This document shows positions 1-8,594 of a DNA stretch of 64,000 nucleotides, piece after piece. This DNA is from SIG701 sp045544955 (GTDB taxonomy: Bacteria > Bacillota > Clostridia > Oscillospirales > CAG-272). Both the position numbers and the translations under genes were made by a program. Numbering within the stretch: position 1 is the first letter of the stretch; every line of letters starts with the position of its first letter. A model generated the notes under the pieces. It saw nothing but the letters and a program-made list of their open reading frames with translations, searched no databases and was not told the origin of the DNA. The stretch spans positions 32,484 through 96,483 of the forward strand of contig JAZPZY010000071.1 of the NCBI GenBank assembly GCA_045544955.1. The letters are read 5' to 3'.

Positions 1-403
1 CAACAGTTCTATTGATTCCTCTCCTACCCGCACTGCGGCCGCACTCAGTGCTATGGGCAACCGTTCTCTCGTGGTAATCTGCGGCGGATACGATAAAAAC
101 CTCCCCTTTGAGCCTCTGGCGGAGGCATTGCTGCAACATGGGAATATCCGTGCGGTCGTTCTCACCGGTGCCACGGCGGAGAAGATTGCCGCCGCGATCA
201 AGGCCCATCCCGATTTGTCATCGCGCTCCCTTTCTGTAGTGCATAAAGCGGATTTCACCGAGGCAGTGCTTGCGGCATCGGATGCCGCCAAAGAGGGCGA
301 CGCCGTGCTTCTTTCCCCGGCCTGTGCCAGTTTTGACGCTTTTGCTAATTTCGAAAAACGGGGCGAACGGTTCTGTGAGATCGTGCGTGCCATTCATCGC
401 TGA
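1..403 (+). CDS. murD: UDP-N-acetylmuramoyl-L-alanine--D-glutamate ligase, C-terminal part
   Basis: This is the 3' end of a gene that enters from the left edge; the reading frame is open from base 2. MurD adds D-glutamate to UDP-MurNAc-L-Ala in cytoplasmic peptidoglycan precursor synthesis. About 133 residues of the Mur ligase C-terminal (glutamate ligase) domain are visible: an IDSSPTRTAAAL segment, then GGYDK (the family has GGxDK), and the strongly conserved LLSPACASFD with FEKRGERF near the end. The ATP-binding central domain lies outside the window. The stop is followed after 32 bases by the transposase-like gene. No other mur or fts genes are visible here. Family assignment is secure; only the end of the protein can be judged. 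Confidence 0.93.
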   Translation, partial: NSSIDSSPTRTAAALSAMGNRSLVVICGGYDKNLPFEPLAEALLQHGNIRAVVLTGATAEKIAAAIKAHPDLSSRSLSVVHKADFTEAVLAASDAAKEGDAVLLSPACASFDAFANFEKRGERFCEIVRAIHR

Positions 404-435
404 TAAACGTACAACCGAAAGGAGAAACTCTGACC

Positions 436-1017
436 ATGCTGGCATCGGAATCTTTGCGCGACGGACGGGAACGGCAGGCGGCGGTATCGCTGGATTCGCT
501 GATCCCCAAAGACCATATCATACGAAAAATCGACAACGCCATTGATTGGCAGGCCTGCTCGGAGCCCCTTCGTTCTTTTTACAGCGCAGAGCGGGGAAGA
601 CCGGCCTTTGAGCCGGAGATCCTTCTGGCGGTGGCACTCCTGCGGCACATCTATCATTTGGATTCTCTGCGTGCGGCGGCAGCCGAGATGCAGACGAATC
701 TGGTGTACCGGTGGTTTATCGGGTGCCCGCTGCATCAGCCCGTGCCCCACTTTTCCACCATCAGCTCCAACATGCTGCACAGGATTCCGGCGGAGAAGTT
801 TGATGAGGCATTTGCCAAGGCGATCTGCTGTATTATCGACGGGGGAGTGGCGCGTCCGGAGGATTTGATATACGAGTCTCCCTTCCTCAAAAAGGACGGC
901 TGGTACGAGCAGTTGTGTACAAGGTATTTTCTGGCCGTGGATCAGCTGTCTTTCCCCGAGGAAGACGTGAACACGGCAGTGCCGTCCGGTACGGGACAGA
1001 TCGGGTTCGGAATTTAA
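436..1017 (+). CDS. Truncated IS1182-type transposase N-terminal domain protein
   Basis: The 193-residue product matches the N-terminal domain (DUF772/InsH-type) of IS1182-family transposases: an opening SLRDGRERQAAVSLDSLIP, then RPAFEPEILLAVALL, then NLVYRWFIGCPLHQPVPHFST. Those enzymes are normally 450-550 residues with a C-terminal DDE catalytic domain; here the protein ends about 60 residues after the conserved domain in sequence that I do not recognise, and no DDE half follows. An AAAGGAG ribosome site precedes the ATG and an intrinsic terminator follows the stop, so it looks like an expressed, tidy gene, not random debris. It may be an IS remnant or a domesticated DNA-binding domain. 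No terminal inverted repeats were seen. The DNA-binding role is inference. Confidence 0.7.
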   Translation: MLASESLRDGRERQAAVSLDSLIPKDHIIRKIDNAIDWQACSEPLRSFYSAERGRPAFEPEILLAVALLRHIYHLDSLRAAAAEMQTNLVYRWFIGCPLHQPVPHFSTISSNMLHRIPAEKFDEAFAKAICCIIDGGVARPEDLIYESPFLKKDGWYEQLCTRYFLAVDQLSFPEEDVNTAVPSGTGQIGFGI

Positions 1018-1024
1018 TCTTCAA

Positions 1025-1058
1025 AAAGCGGGAATCTGCAAAGATTCCTGCTTTTTTT
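1025..1058 (+). terminator. Intrinsic terminator after the transposase-like gene
   Basis: A 13-base arm (1025-1037) pairs with 1042-1054 across a short GCAA loop with one G-U pair, and is followed by a T run. It separates murD and the transposase fragment from the uxaB promoter. Confidence 0.8.
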
Positions 1059-1068
1059 GTGAATCGGC

Positions 1069-1097
1069 TTGACTTGCTTTTTGAATCATCGTATAAT
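1069..1097 (+). promoter_or_regulatory. Sigma-A promoter of uxaBA
   Basis: TTGACT at 1069-1074 and TATAAT at 1092-1097 are separated by 17 bp, and lie 33 bases upstream of the uxaB start. No operator or catabolite-repression site was recognised beside it. Confidence 0.8.
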
Positions 1098-1129
1098 GAA
1101 TCCGTAGTTTTAAAAATCGAGAGGCAGTT

Positions 1130-2608
1130 ATGGACAAACTCAAAAATATTGCGGAAATGAATATTAAAAAGCCGGTGCGGCCCATACGGATCGTGCAGTT
1201 CGGTGAGGGCAATTTTCTCCGTGCGTTTGCGGATCATATGATCGATATTGCTAACGAGAAAGGTGTCTTTGACGGATCGATCGTTATCGTGAAACCGAAG
1301 GCCGGCGGCTCTGTAAAACGGTTTCGGGAGCAGAACGCTTTTTATACCGTGGTGCTTCGGGGAAAGGAAAACGGTGAGACGGTCAATACCAACCGTGTAA
1401 TCACTTCCGTTGCCCAGGTACTGGAGCCCGTGGCGGATAGTGCCGCGTACGAAGCGTTGGCAGAATGTCCTACGGTACGGTTCATTATCTCTAACACAAC
1501 CGAGGCCGGTATCGTTCTGGATGAGACGGACACGCCGGACGGCCTGCCTCATACGTTTCCGGGAAAGATCACAAAATTCCTTTACGCTCGCTATCGTGCG
1601 TTTGCCGGTGCCAAGGAGAAGGGCGTGATCCTTCTGCCTACGGAGTTGATCGAACAGAACGGGCAAAAACTGAAGGAGTACGTTTTGCGTCTTGCTGAGA
1701 TCTGGAATCTGCCGTCGGCCTTCTGCGGATGGGTTTCGGATGCCTGTGTTTTCTGCGATACGCTGGTAGACCGCATTGTTACCGGCTATCCCAAAGAGGA
1801 GGCCGAAAGCCTGTGGGAGGAACTTGGGTATAAAGATGAGCTTCTTGACATCGGCGAGCCGTTCGGGCTGTGGGTGATCGAAAGTGAAACGGATATAAGC
1901 CGGGAGTTTCCCCTGCATAAGGCCGGTTTGCCGATGGTCTTCACCAAAGATCTGAAGCCGTACAGAGAGTGTAAAGTGCGGATCTTGAACGGGGCACATA
2001 CGTCCTCCGTTCTCATAGGGTATCTCTGCGGATTTGACATCGTGCGTGACTGTATGCAGGATGCCCGGATGGGCGCGTTTATACGCCGGGTCGTCCGGGA
2101 GGAGATTGCACCGCTGGTGCCGTTGCCGTCGGACCAAACAACTGCTTTTGCTGATGCCGTGTTCGAGCGGTTTGAGAATCCCTATATTGATCACGCCCTG
2201 TTATCCATTTCCTTGAATTCCGTGTCCAAATGGCGCGCACGCATTCTTCCGTCTCTTCGTGATTATGTGAACCAAAACGGTGCGCTGCCGCCTCTTCTGA
2301 CATTTTCTTTTGCCGCACTTCTGGCGTTTTATTCCGGGGAGTCGCTTTCTGACGGTGTTCTTTCCGGAAAGCGTGCGGGCGGTGACAGCTATGCTGTCTG
2401 CGACGACGGGGAAGAGCTTCGCTTCTTTGCGGAAAACTGCTGCCTGCCCGATGCTGATTATGTAAGTAACGCGGCAGGCCGTGCGGACTTCTGGGGCGAG
2501 GATCTTCGGAAAATCACCGGCTTTGCCGAGGCGGTAACCGGATGGCTTACGGCGATCCGGAACGATCCCGCCGCTGCACTTCGTGACGTACTGGAGGAAA
2601 AGGAATGA
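1130..2608 (+). CDS. uxaB: Tagaturonate reductase (altronate oxidoreductase)
   Basis: UxaB reduces D-tagaturonate to D-altronate with NADH in the cytoplasmic hexuronate (galacturonate/pectin) pathway. The 492-residue protein has the family length (about 480-495) and the mannitol-dehydrogenase fold: an N-terminal nucleotide-binding segment with VQFGEGNFLRAF at residues 22-33, and the conserved KVRILNGAHTSS near the middle, which carries the substrate-binding region. GAGAGG precedes the ATG. The last codon overlaps the uxaA start by four bases (ATGA), so the two are translationally coupled. The uronate isomerase UxaC and KDG kinase/aldolase are not in the window. A related mannitol or fructuronate reductase is possible on family grounds, but linkage to uxaA favours UxaB. 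Confidence 0.93.
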   Translation: MDKLKNIAEMNIKKPVRPIRIVQFGEGNFLRAFADHMIDIANEKGVFDGSIVIVKPKAGGSVKRFREQNAFYTVVLRGKENGETVNTNRVITSVAQVLEPVADSAAYEALAECPTVRFIISNTTEAGIVLDETDTPDGLPHTFPGKITKFLYARYRAFAGAKEKGVILLPTELIEQNGQKLKEYVLRLAEIWNLPSAFCGWVSDACVFCDTLVDRIVTGYPKEEAESLWEELGYKDELLDIGEPFGLWVIESETDISREFPLHKAGLPMVFTKDLKPYRECKVRILNGAHTSSVLIGYLCGFDIVRDCMQDARMGAFIRRVVREEIAPLVPLPSDQTTAFADAVFERFENPYIDHALLSISLNSVSKWRARILPSLRDYVNQNGALPPLLTFSFAALLAFYSGESLSDGVLSGKRAGGDSYAVCDDGEELRFFAENCCLPDADYVSNAAGRADFWGEDLRKITGFAEAVTGWLTAIRNDPAAALRDVLEEKE

Positions 2609-4086
2609 GGGCGATCCGTATTCATCCTGACGATACGGTGGCGGTTGCACTGGAGATACTGCACCCCGGAGACACTGTACCGTTTGGGGATATGAGCGTT
2701 AAGGTGCAGTCGGAGATTCCTGCCGGACACAAATTTGCCGTGACATCTATGAAGGCCGGTGATCCGATCATAAAGTACGCTTTCCCTATCGGGCATGCGT
2801 CACAGGCGATCCCGGTGGGATGCCACGTCCATACGCACAATGTTTGTTCCAATCTGGGAGAACTTTTGTCTTACGAGTACACGCCCTCGTTTTTTGAATG
2901 TCCCACCCGTGCACCAGGCACGTTTATGGGATACAAACGCCCGGACGGAAAGGTTGGTATCCGCAACGAAGTGTGGATCGTGCCGACTGTAGGCTGTGTG
3001 AATACCGTGGTTCGTGAAATGGAGCGGTGTGCCGCTTCTTTTGTGACGCCCCGGATCGACGGCGTATTTGCCTATAATCATCCGTACGGCTGTTCACAGC
3101 TTGGCGACGATCAGAACAGGACTTTGAAGTATTTATGCGGGCTGATCCGCCATCCTAACGCTGCCGCCGTTTTGGTGGTGGGCCTTGGGTGCGAGAACGC
3201 CAATATTGATGAGTTGAAAGAGGTGCTGGGTGAGTACGACCCCCGCCGTGTCCGCTTCCTCGTCTGCCAGGACGCGGAGGACGAGATCGACGCCGGCGTG
3301 CAGATCCTTCGGGAGTTGTGTGCCTATGCAGATACGTTTACCCGTACGCCCTGTCCCACGTCCGAGTTGGTGATCGGGTTGAAATGCGGCGGATCGGACG
3401 GCTATTCCGGCATTACGGCCAATCCTCTTCTGGGGGCTTTCTCCGATCGCCTTATCGGAGAGGGCGGTTCAGCACTCCTTACGGAGGTGCCGGAGATGTT
3501 CGGGGCGGAAACGCTTCTCATGAGCCGATGCCGTTCCCGAAAGCAGTTTGACGATACGGTCGCCATGATCAACGGATTCAAACAATACTTTATGCGTTAC
3601 GGGGAAAAAGTTAATGAAAATCCCTCGCCCGGCAACAAAGCCGGTGGGATCACAACACTGGAGGATAAAGCCCTTGGCTGCGTACAGAAGGGCGGTACGG
3701 CACCGGTGGAGGACGTGCTCGGGTACGGGGATCCCGTGCGTACGCACGGATTGTCTCTCGTTTACGCTCCGGGCAACGATCTTGTAGCATCCGGTGCACT
3801 GGCTGCTGCCGGTGCACAGATGATCTTGTTTACAACCGGTCGCGGCACCCCCTTCGGTGCACCGGTGCCGACTGTAAAGATCTCCAGCAATTCCGCCCTT
3901 GCGGAGAAAAAGAAAAGGTGGATCGATTTTGACGCAGGACGGCTTTTGCATGGAGAGAGCATGGCGTCCGTGTCCGATGCCTTTTACCAGTATGTGCTGT
4001 CGGTGGCTTCCGGGGAGATCCGTGCCGGCTCCGAGTCACTGGATAAGCATGAACTGGCGATTTTTAAAGACGGCGTAACGCTGTGA
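2605..4086 (+). CDS. uxaA: Altronate dehydratase
   Basis: UxaA dehydrates D-altronate to 2-keto-3-deoxy-D-gluconate, the step after UxaB. The 493-residue protein carries both parts of the full-length enzyme: an N-terminal SAF domain (about residues 1-95, with VGCHVHTHN near 71-79) and the larger C-terminal dehydratase domain with GYKRPDGKVGIRN, NHPYGCSQLGDD and KCGGSDGYSGITANP. Family members need a divalent metal (Fe or Mn), and the conserved His, Cys and Asp residues are present. It overlaps uxaB by four bases and ends at a strong terminator, giving a two-gene operon. No regulator of the UxuR or KdgR type is adjacent. Confidence 0.95.
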   Translation: MRAIRIHPDDTVAVALEILHPGDTVPFGDMSVKVQSEIPAGHKFAVTSMKAGDPIIKYAFPIGHASQAIPVGCHVHTHNVCSNLGELLSYEYTPSFFECPTRAPGTFMGYKRPDGKVGIRNEVWIVPTVGCVNTVVREMERCAASFVTPRIDGVFAYNHPYGCSQLGDDQNRTLKYLCGLIRHPNAAAVLVVGLGCENANIDELKEVLGEYDPRRVRFLVCQDAEDEIDAGVQILRELCAYADTFTRTPCPTSELVIGLKCGGSDGYSGITANPLLGAFSDRLIGEGGSALLTEVPEMFGAETLLMSRCRSRKQFDDTVAMINGFKQYFMRYGEKVNENPSPGNKAGGITTLEDKALGCVQKGGTAPVEDVLGYGDPVRTHGLSLVYAPGNDLVASGALAAAGAQMILFTTGRGTPFGAPVPTVKISSNSALAEKKKRWIDFDAGRLLHGESMASVSDAFYQYVLSVASGEIRAGSESLDKHELAIFKDGVTL

Positions 4087-4127
4087 CAGAGAAAAATTCC
4101 CGTTTCATACGGGAATTTTTCTCTGTT
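4085..4127 (+). terminator. Intrinsic terminator after uxaA
   Basis: A perfect 18-base arm beginning just after the uxaA stop pairs across a TTCAT loop; the 3' arm contains and is followed by T runs. Its symmetry could also stop minus-strand transcripts. Confidence 0.85.
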
Positions 4128-4159
4128 TCGGAATCCTTTTACAATTCTTTTGTCCCTTA

Positions 4160-4187
4160 TTGACATTTATGAATTCCGTGATATAAT
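4160..4187 (+). promoter_or_regulatory. Sigma-A promoter for the esterase/exporter genes
   Basis: A consensus TTGACA (4160-4165) and a consensus TATAAT (4182-4187) are 16 bp apart, 44 bases before the chosen start of the first SGNH hydrolase gene. Confidence 0.8.
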
Positions 4188-4230
4188 TAGTCTGTATCGA
4201 TGTGGATTTTTTGGTTCAGGAGAAATGACT

Positions 4231-4887
4231 ATGCAGGAAAAACGGATTTTATGTTACGGGGATTCCAATACGTGGGGCTACATTCCCGGGGGCGCCGGCA
4301 GATTGGATGCGGATAAACGCTGGACCGGTATATGCCAGAAGGTGTTGGGAAAAGAATATACGGTAATCGAATGTGGGTTGAATGGACGGACTACTGTGTT
4401 TGGCGATTTGCAGTTTCGCAACGGTGCAGACGGCCTGGGGTACGCTTTGCTTGAGCAGATGCCGCTGGATCTGGCGGTTCTGATGCTGGGTACCAACGAT
4501 ACTGCTCATACTGATATCGACGGCGTTGTGTCCGGGGTGGAGAAACTGGTAGAAATGCTTCTCACTGCCAACGAATGGGCGGTGGGCTCGCAGAAGGTGT
4601 GGCCCCGTAACCGACCAAAGGTACTTCTCGTTTCTCCCGTCTATATTCATACGGACTATCCGCTCATCGCCGGGGCGGCTGCAAAAGCGGAGAGGGTAGA
4701 AATGTCCCATATGTTTGCCGAGCGTTTTGCACAGATCGCCGAAAAGTACGGCGTGGATTTTTTGGATGCGGCACAGTACGCCGCACCTTCTCACGTGGAT
4801 GGAGTACATATCCGTCCCTCCGATCATCCGAATCTGGGACGAGCCGTGGCGAATAAGATCCTTTCAATTTTTGCGGAAGAGGAATAA
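4231..4887 (+). CDS. SGNH/GDSL-family esterase (arylesterase/acyltransferase type), copy 1
   Basis: A 218-residue cytoplasmic SGNH hydrolase without a signal peptide. The four blocks are visible: GDSN with nucleophile Ser12, the Gly of block II in GLNGRTT, MLGTND (block III Asn), and DGVHIRPSDH with the Asp-His pair of block V. The overall pattern (RILCYGDSNTWGY, RWTG, PLDLAVLMLGTNDT) resembles the Mycobacterium smegmatis arylesterase/acyltransferase group. The ATG at 4231 was preferred to that at 4225 because AGGAGA sits at a workable distance only from the former. A close paralogue follows after five bases. Substrates are likely small acyl esters, perhaps acetylated sugars given the uronate genes alongside, but that is inference. 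Confidence 0.87.
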   Translation: MQEKRILCYGDSNTWGYIPGGAGRLDADKRWTGICQKVLGKEYTVIECGLNGRTTVFGDLQFRNGADGLGYALLEQMPLDLAVLMLGTNDTAHTDIDGVVSGVEKLVEMLLTANEWAVGSQKVWPRNRPKVLLVSPVYIHTDYPLIAGAAAKAERVEMSHMFAERFAQIAEKYGVDFLDAAQYAAPSHVDGVHIRPSDHPNLGRAVANKILSIFAEEE

Positions 4888-4892
4888 CCGGC

Positions 4893-5534
4893 ATGGCTGA
4901 AAAACGGATTTTTTGTTACGGCGATTCCAATACATGGGGATATGCCGAGGGGGTTGGCAGGCTTCCGTCCGATGAGCGCTGGACCGGCGTGTGTCAGCGT
5001 GTGCTGGGGGATGATTACAAAATCCTGGAACACGGAATCATCGGCAGAACGGCGGTGATGGACGATCCGGCCGTGCCGTTTCTGAACGGGAAATCCGGTC
5101 TCGGATACGCACTTCGTGCCAATATCCCCATCGATCTTGCGGTCGTGATGCTGGGCACCAATGATCTCGTACGAACGGATGCGGCCGGATGTGCGGCAGG
5201 ATGCAGGGAACTGGCAGAAATGCTTTTTACCGCAAAGGACTGGGTGCTCGGCCGCGTGTGGCGGAGTGAGCCGAAGGTGCTGATCCTCTCGCCTATTGTT
5301 TTTCATCCGAATTACGAGAAGATTAATCCGCTGTTTGTACGCCCCGGTCTTCCGCAGGAGTCAAGGCAGTTTGCGCCGCTGTATGAGGCAATGGCAAAGG
5401 AGATCGGTGCCTATTTTCTGGATGCCGCACAGTATGCCTCTCCCTGTGAGGAGGACGGCGTGCACATCCGACGGTCGGATCATCCCGTGCTTGGGAGATC
5501 CATAGCGGAAAAGATCAGGGAAATTCTTGAGTGA
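4893..5534 (+). CDS. SGNH/GDSL-family esterase, copy 2
   Basis: The 213-residue product is a paralogue of the preceding gene and shares its opening (KRIFCYGDSNTWGY, Ser12), GIIGRTA, MLGTNDL and DGVHIRRSDH blocks. The middle and the substrate-facing loop before block V differ most, so the pair is an old duplication that may have split substrates. It starts five bases after copy 1 and its TGA overlaps a GTG of the next frame, so copies 1 and 2 and the exporter gene behave as one operon. No export signal is present; the enzyme should act in the cytoplasm. The exact ester hydrolysed cannot be read from sequence. Confidence 0.86.
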   Translation: MAEKRIFCYGDSNTWGYAEGVGRLPSDERWTGVCQRVLGDDYKILEHGIIGRTAVMDDPAVPFLNGKSGLGYALRANIPIDLAVVMLGTNDLVRTDAAGCAAGCRELAEMLFTAKDWVLGRVWRSEPKVLILSPIVFHPNYEKINPLFVRPGLPQESRQFAPLYEAMAKEIGAYFLDAAQYASPCEEDGVHIRRSDHPVLGRSIAEKIREILE

Positions 5535-5548
5535 AAAAGGAACTGACC

Positions 5549-6787
5549 ATGAATCATATGGAAACCGTGTCCGCAGACGAACTTCTGCGGACGGCACTGG
5601 ACGTGGCGGAGCATACGCTTCGATGCGGCGGAGACGTGCGCCGGGTTGAGGAAACGGTCATCCGCATCTGCACCGCATTCGGTGCTGTTCATACGGAATC
5701 TTTTACGATCACCTCCGTCATCGTGGCCTCCGTATGGATGCCGGACGGCTCTCACTCCCAGCAGATGCGAAGAGTTTACGGATACTCCAACAATCTGGAA
5801 GCCTTTGAAACGTATAACAGCATCTCCCGCAGTCTCTGTGCCAAAACCATGACGCTTGCTGAAGCCCAAGAGGCGGTAAAGCAGGCTCGTCATAAGAAAA
5901 CGTATCCCTTCTGGATCTACTATCTCGGTGCTGTCCTCGCCGCCGGCGGGTTTGCCGTCTTTTTCGGCGGATCCCTTGCGGACGGACTTGCCGCCGCTCT
6001 TTGCGGCATCGTGATCACTTTCGTTAACCGATACCTGGACAGCGGTGCCAACCAGTTTGCCGGTACGGTGCTCGGATCGTTTATTGCAGGCATTGCCGCC
6101 AGTTGTCTCGTGCTGCTTGGCGTGGGCGTCAACGTGGAAAAAGTGATGATCGGTGCCATCATGCTGCTGATTCCCGGCGTTGCTTTCAGCGTTTCTTTGC
6201 AGGATCTGTTTGGCGGAGACGTGCTTTCCGGCACGCTGCGATTCATTCAGGCGATCCTTCTGGCTTTGTCCATTGCTTTGGGCTTTTCCTTATCCCTGCT
6301 TGTTTTTCGCGGCGTCTTGCCGCCGGCGGAGCCGGTCGCGGCCGCAAACTGGGTGGTGCTTGTTACCGGTGTCATAGGTACGGTAGGATTCAGCCTGATT
6401 TTCAGTACCCGACTTTGCCACATTCCCTACGCGGCTCTGGGTGGTTTGATTTCCTGCCTGTTCTATCTTCTTGCATCCCAGTCTTTTGGACTGGATGCCT
6501 TTTGGGCCAATATGATCGGTGCCGCCGCCGGTGCCGTGTATTCCTACATATGTGCCACCGTGCGGAAAGCACCCAGGAACATTTTCCTCATTGCCTGCAT
6601 GATTCCCCTGGTGCCCGGAAGCGGTTTGTATTATACCATGGACTCTCTTATATCTCACGAAACCTCTCTTGCGATGCAGTATTTGTCCCTCACTTTGCAA
6701 ACGGCAGTCGGTATATCGGCCGGATTCGTCTTCGTGACGGCGTTCCAGCATGCCGTGGATCATATGCGGCATCGGCGTAAAATGTGA
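5549..6787 (+). CDS. ThrE-type threonine/serine exporter, single chain
   Basis: A 412-residue integral membrane protein of the ThrE family. Residues from about 7 to 250 form the DUF1212/YjjP-like part, with the soluble TLRCGGDVRRVEETV and TSVIVASVW region followed by hydrophobic segments; the rest is the DUF3815/YjjB-like part ending in a membrane segment with PLVPGSGLYY. Many Firmicutes encode the halves as two genes; here they are fused, as in Corynebacterium ThrE. Members export threonine or serine, and related YjjPB exports succinate. ATG 5549 is chosen because AAAGGA lies eight bases upstream; a GTG at 5531 overlapping the previous stop has no ribosome site. Substrate is not certain. Confidence 0.85.
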   Translation: MNHMETVSADELLRTALDVAEHTLRCGGDVRRVEETVIRICTAFGAVHTESFTITSVIVASVWMPDGSHSQQMRRVYGYSNNLEAFETYNSISRSLCAKTMTLAEAQEAVKQARHKKTYPFWIYYLGAVLAAGGFAVFFGGSLADGLAAALCGIVITFVNRYLDSGANQFAGTVLGSFIAGIAASCLVLLGVGVNVEKVMIGAIMLLIPGVAFSVSLQDLFGGDVLSGTLRFIQAILLALSIALGFSLSLLVFRGVLPPAEPVAAANWVVLVTGVIGTVGFSLIFSTRLCHIPYAALGGLISCLFYLLASQSFGLDAFWANMIGAAAGAVYSYICATVRKAPRNIFLIACMIPLVPGSGLYYTMDSLISHETSLAMQYLSLTLQTAVGISAGFVFVTAFQHAVDHMRHRRKM

Positions 6788-6838
6788 TTTCAGTTTGATA
6801 CAAATTTTTACGTATGCATAAAACAAAGGAGAACGAGT

Positions 6839-7438
6839 ATGAAAGAATACACGATTGTCAAAAAAGGTGAAACGCTGGATTGGAGCCGTGTCCCGGCTTT
6901 GTCTATGGAAACCCAGGAGTGGAGCAAGGAAACGGATATTTCGGCGATTGCAAAGATTTGCTATGATGCGGAAAATCTGTACGTATATCTGGAAGCAAAA
7001 GAGAAGCACATCCGCGCGGTGGAAAAGATGCCCGCCGGGTCTCCCTGCCAGGACAGCTGTCTGGAATTTTTCTTCCGTCCGGATATCGAGGACGAACGGT
7101 ACATGAATTTTGAGTTCAGCCCCACCACCTGTTATTACGTGGGCATTGGCCGGACGGTGGACAATCTGGTCCGTCTCGTCCCGGACGGCTGGGATCCCTT
7201 TGACGCAAAGCCCGTGTATACGGAGGACGGATGGTACATCACCTACCGTATTCCGCTTTCTTTTATCCGTATCTATTTTCCAAGCGTATCCTTTACATCC
7301 GGTAAGGAGATCCGTGCCAACTGCTACAAGTGCGGTGACTCCACTGAGGTGCCTCATTACATGGCATGGGCATCCGTTCCGTATGTGAATTCTGCCTTCC
7401 ATCAGCCGAACTATTTCGGCGTGATGCGGTTTGAGTAA
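6839..7438 (+). CDS. CBM9-like carbohydrate-binding protein
   Basis: The 199-residue protein looks like a free-standing family 9-type carbohydrate-binding/DOMON-like beta-sandwich. It shows the usual pattern DISAIAKICYDAENLYVYLEAK, then CQDSCLEFFFRP with YMNFEFSP, and a late YRIPLSFI. There is no signal peptide, so unlike CBM9 modules of xylanases it should remain in the cytoplasm. AAGGAGA precedes the ATG. The next gene starts 20 bases downstream and is a deacetylase-like barrel, suggesting the two act on the same carbohydrate. Stand-alone proteins of this kind are common near sugar genes in gut Clostridia, but no biochemical role is established here. Confidence 0.75.
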   Translation: MKEYTIVKKGETLDWSRVPALSMETQEWSKETDISAIAKICYDAENLYVYLEAKEKHIRAVEKMPAGSPCQDSCLEFFFRPDIEDERYMNFEFSPTTCYYVGIGRTVDNLVRLVPDGWDPFDAKPVYTEDGWYITYRIPLSFIRIYFPSVSFTSGKEIRANCYKCGDSTEVPHYMAWASVPYVNSAFHQPNYFGVMRFE

Positions 7439-7457
7439 TACGGAGGGACTTTCTCTT

Positions 7458-8561
7458 ATGAAAATCACTTTTCTTTCTCCCATTGACGGAGACGTGCTGA
7501 ACCGGTACGACGGCAGAGAAGAGGGCGGCAGCCTGTTCGTTCCCGTACGGATTTCGGCACCCGCCGAATCTGTTGTCACCGTGAACGGCACGCCCTGTAC
7601 CTATGGTGATGGAGTGTATACAGCCGAGATTCGTCTGGACGGATACCGGAATACCGTTACCGCTGTTGCGGAGAAGGATAGCAAGCGGGCGGAAGCCTCC
7701 ATTGCGTTGTACCGTTTCAAAAACGCCTTTATGAAATATAGGCTGGCCATCGACGATATTATCTGGTCGGTGGAGGAGTTGGCAAAAGACGATTACGCTT
7801 CTGTATTCGAGCATCCGTTTTTCGCTATTTTCAAACGTCTGCACGATGACTTCGGCACGAAAACACAGCTGAATCTGTATTACGAAACGGTGGACGGAAG
7901 CTTCAATCTGACGATGATGCCGGATCGGTATAAGGCGGAGTTTGAGGCGGCCTCCGATTGGCTGAAACTCACGTTTCACGCACGGCAGGATAAACCGGAT
8001 CGGATCTACCGCTTTGCTCCGTATGAGGAACTGTACGAGGATTATAAGAAGGTCACGAGAGAGATCGTCCGTTTTGCCGGCGAGAACGCAGTAAGAACGG
8101 CAGTGAACGGTCTCCACTGGGCCGAAACAACCCGGGAAGGGGCAAGAGCTCTCCGTGCGTTGGGCATCCGCTGTCTCGTGGGGTATTATATTTTCGATGA
8201 AAAGGGCGATCCTCACGTGGCGTATTATCTGAATCATGACGAGACCGTGCACGCATCGGGGCGTGATTTCTGGGTGGATACCGCTGAGGATATTATCTTT
8301 TCCAAAGACAAAATCGTCATTGACGCTCATCCGCTGTCGGAAATCCGTCCGTATCTGGATGAGGTGAAGGCACGCCCGCACGAAGCCGGCACCATCAATC
8401 TGGTAACGCACGAGCAGTATTTTTACGAGCATTACGAAAACTACATGCCGGATTACGAGGAGAAGATCCGCACGGCGGTGCAGTGGGCACATGAGAACGG
8501 CTATACGCCGGCATTCCTGGACGAGGCAATCGCCGAGAAGATGCCGACAGCCTTTGCGTGA
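7458..8561 (+). CDS. Polysaccharide deacetylase/glycosidase-like barrel protein with N-terminal beta-sandwich
   Basis: The 367-residue product begins with an Ig-like beta-sandwich of about 85 residues (SVVTVNGTPC, AEIRLDGYRN) followed by a domain resembling the glycoside hydrolase/deacetylase beta/alpha-barrel superfamily: RLAIDDIIW, TQLNLYY, LKLTFHARQDKPD with a His, and ALGIRCLVGYY. The classic NodB motif 1 (TFDDG) is replaced by LAIDDIIW, so carbohydrate esterase activity is unproven. ATG 7458 follows GGAGGG; a TTG at 7431 would overlap the previous gene and lacks a ribosome site. It is paired with the CBM9-like gene and followed by a terminator. Function is inference from fold-like patterns only. 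Confidence 0.6.
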   Translation: MKITFLSPIDGDVLNRYDGREEGGSLFVPVRISAPAESVVTVNGTPCTYGDGVYTAEIRLDGYRNTVTAVAEKDSKRAEASIALYRFKNAFMKYRLAIDDIIWSVEELAKDDYASVFEHPFFAIFKRLHDDFGTKTQLNLYYETVDGSFNLTMMPDRYKAEFEAASDWLKLTFHARQDKPDRIYRFAPYEELYEDYKKVTREIVRFAGENAVRTAVNGLHWAETTREGARALRALGIRCLVGYYIFDEKGDPHVAYYLNHDETVHASGRDFWVDTAEDIIFSKDKIVIDAHPLSEIRPYLDEVKARPHEAGTINLVTHEQYFYEHYENYMPDYEEKIRTAVQWAHENGYTPAFLDEAIAEKMPTAFA

Positions 8562-8594
8562 CAGCGAAAAAACGAAAAAATCACAGAATTTTTT

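Noticed and set aside
887..2194. 435-codon minus-strand frame opposite the transposase fragment and uxaB
   Set aside because: Opposite uxaB, which carries clear motifs and a promoter.
5531..5548. GTG start at 5531 for the ThrE-type exporter
   Set aside because: It overlaps the upstream stop and has no ribosome site; the ATG at 5549 has AAAGGA at normal spacing.
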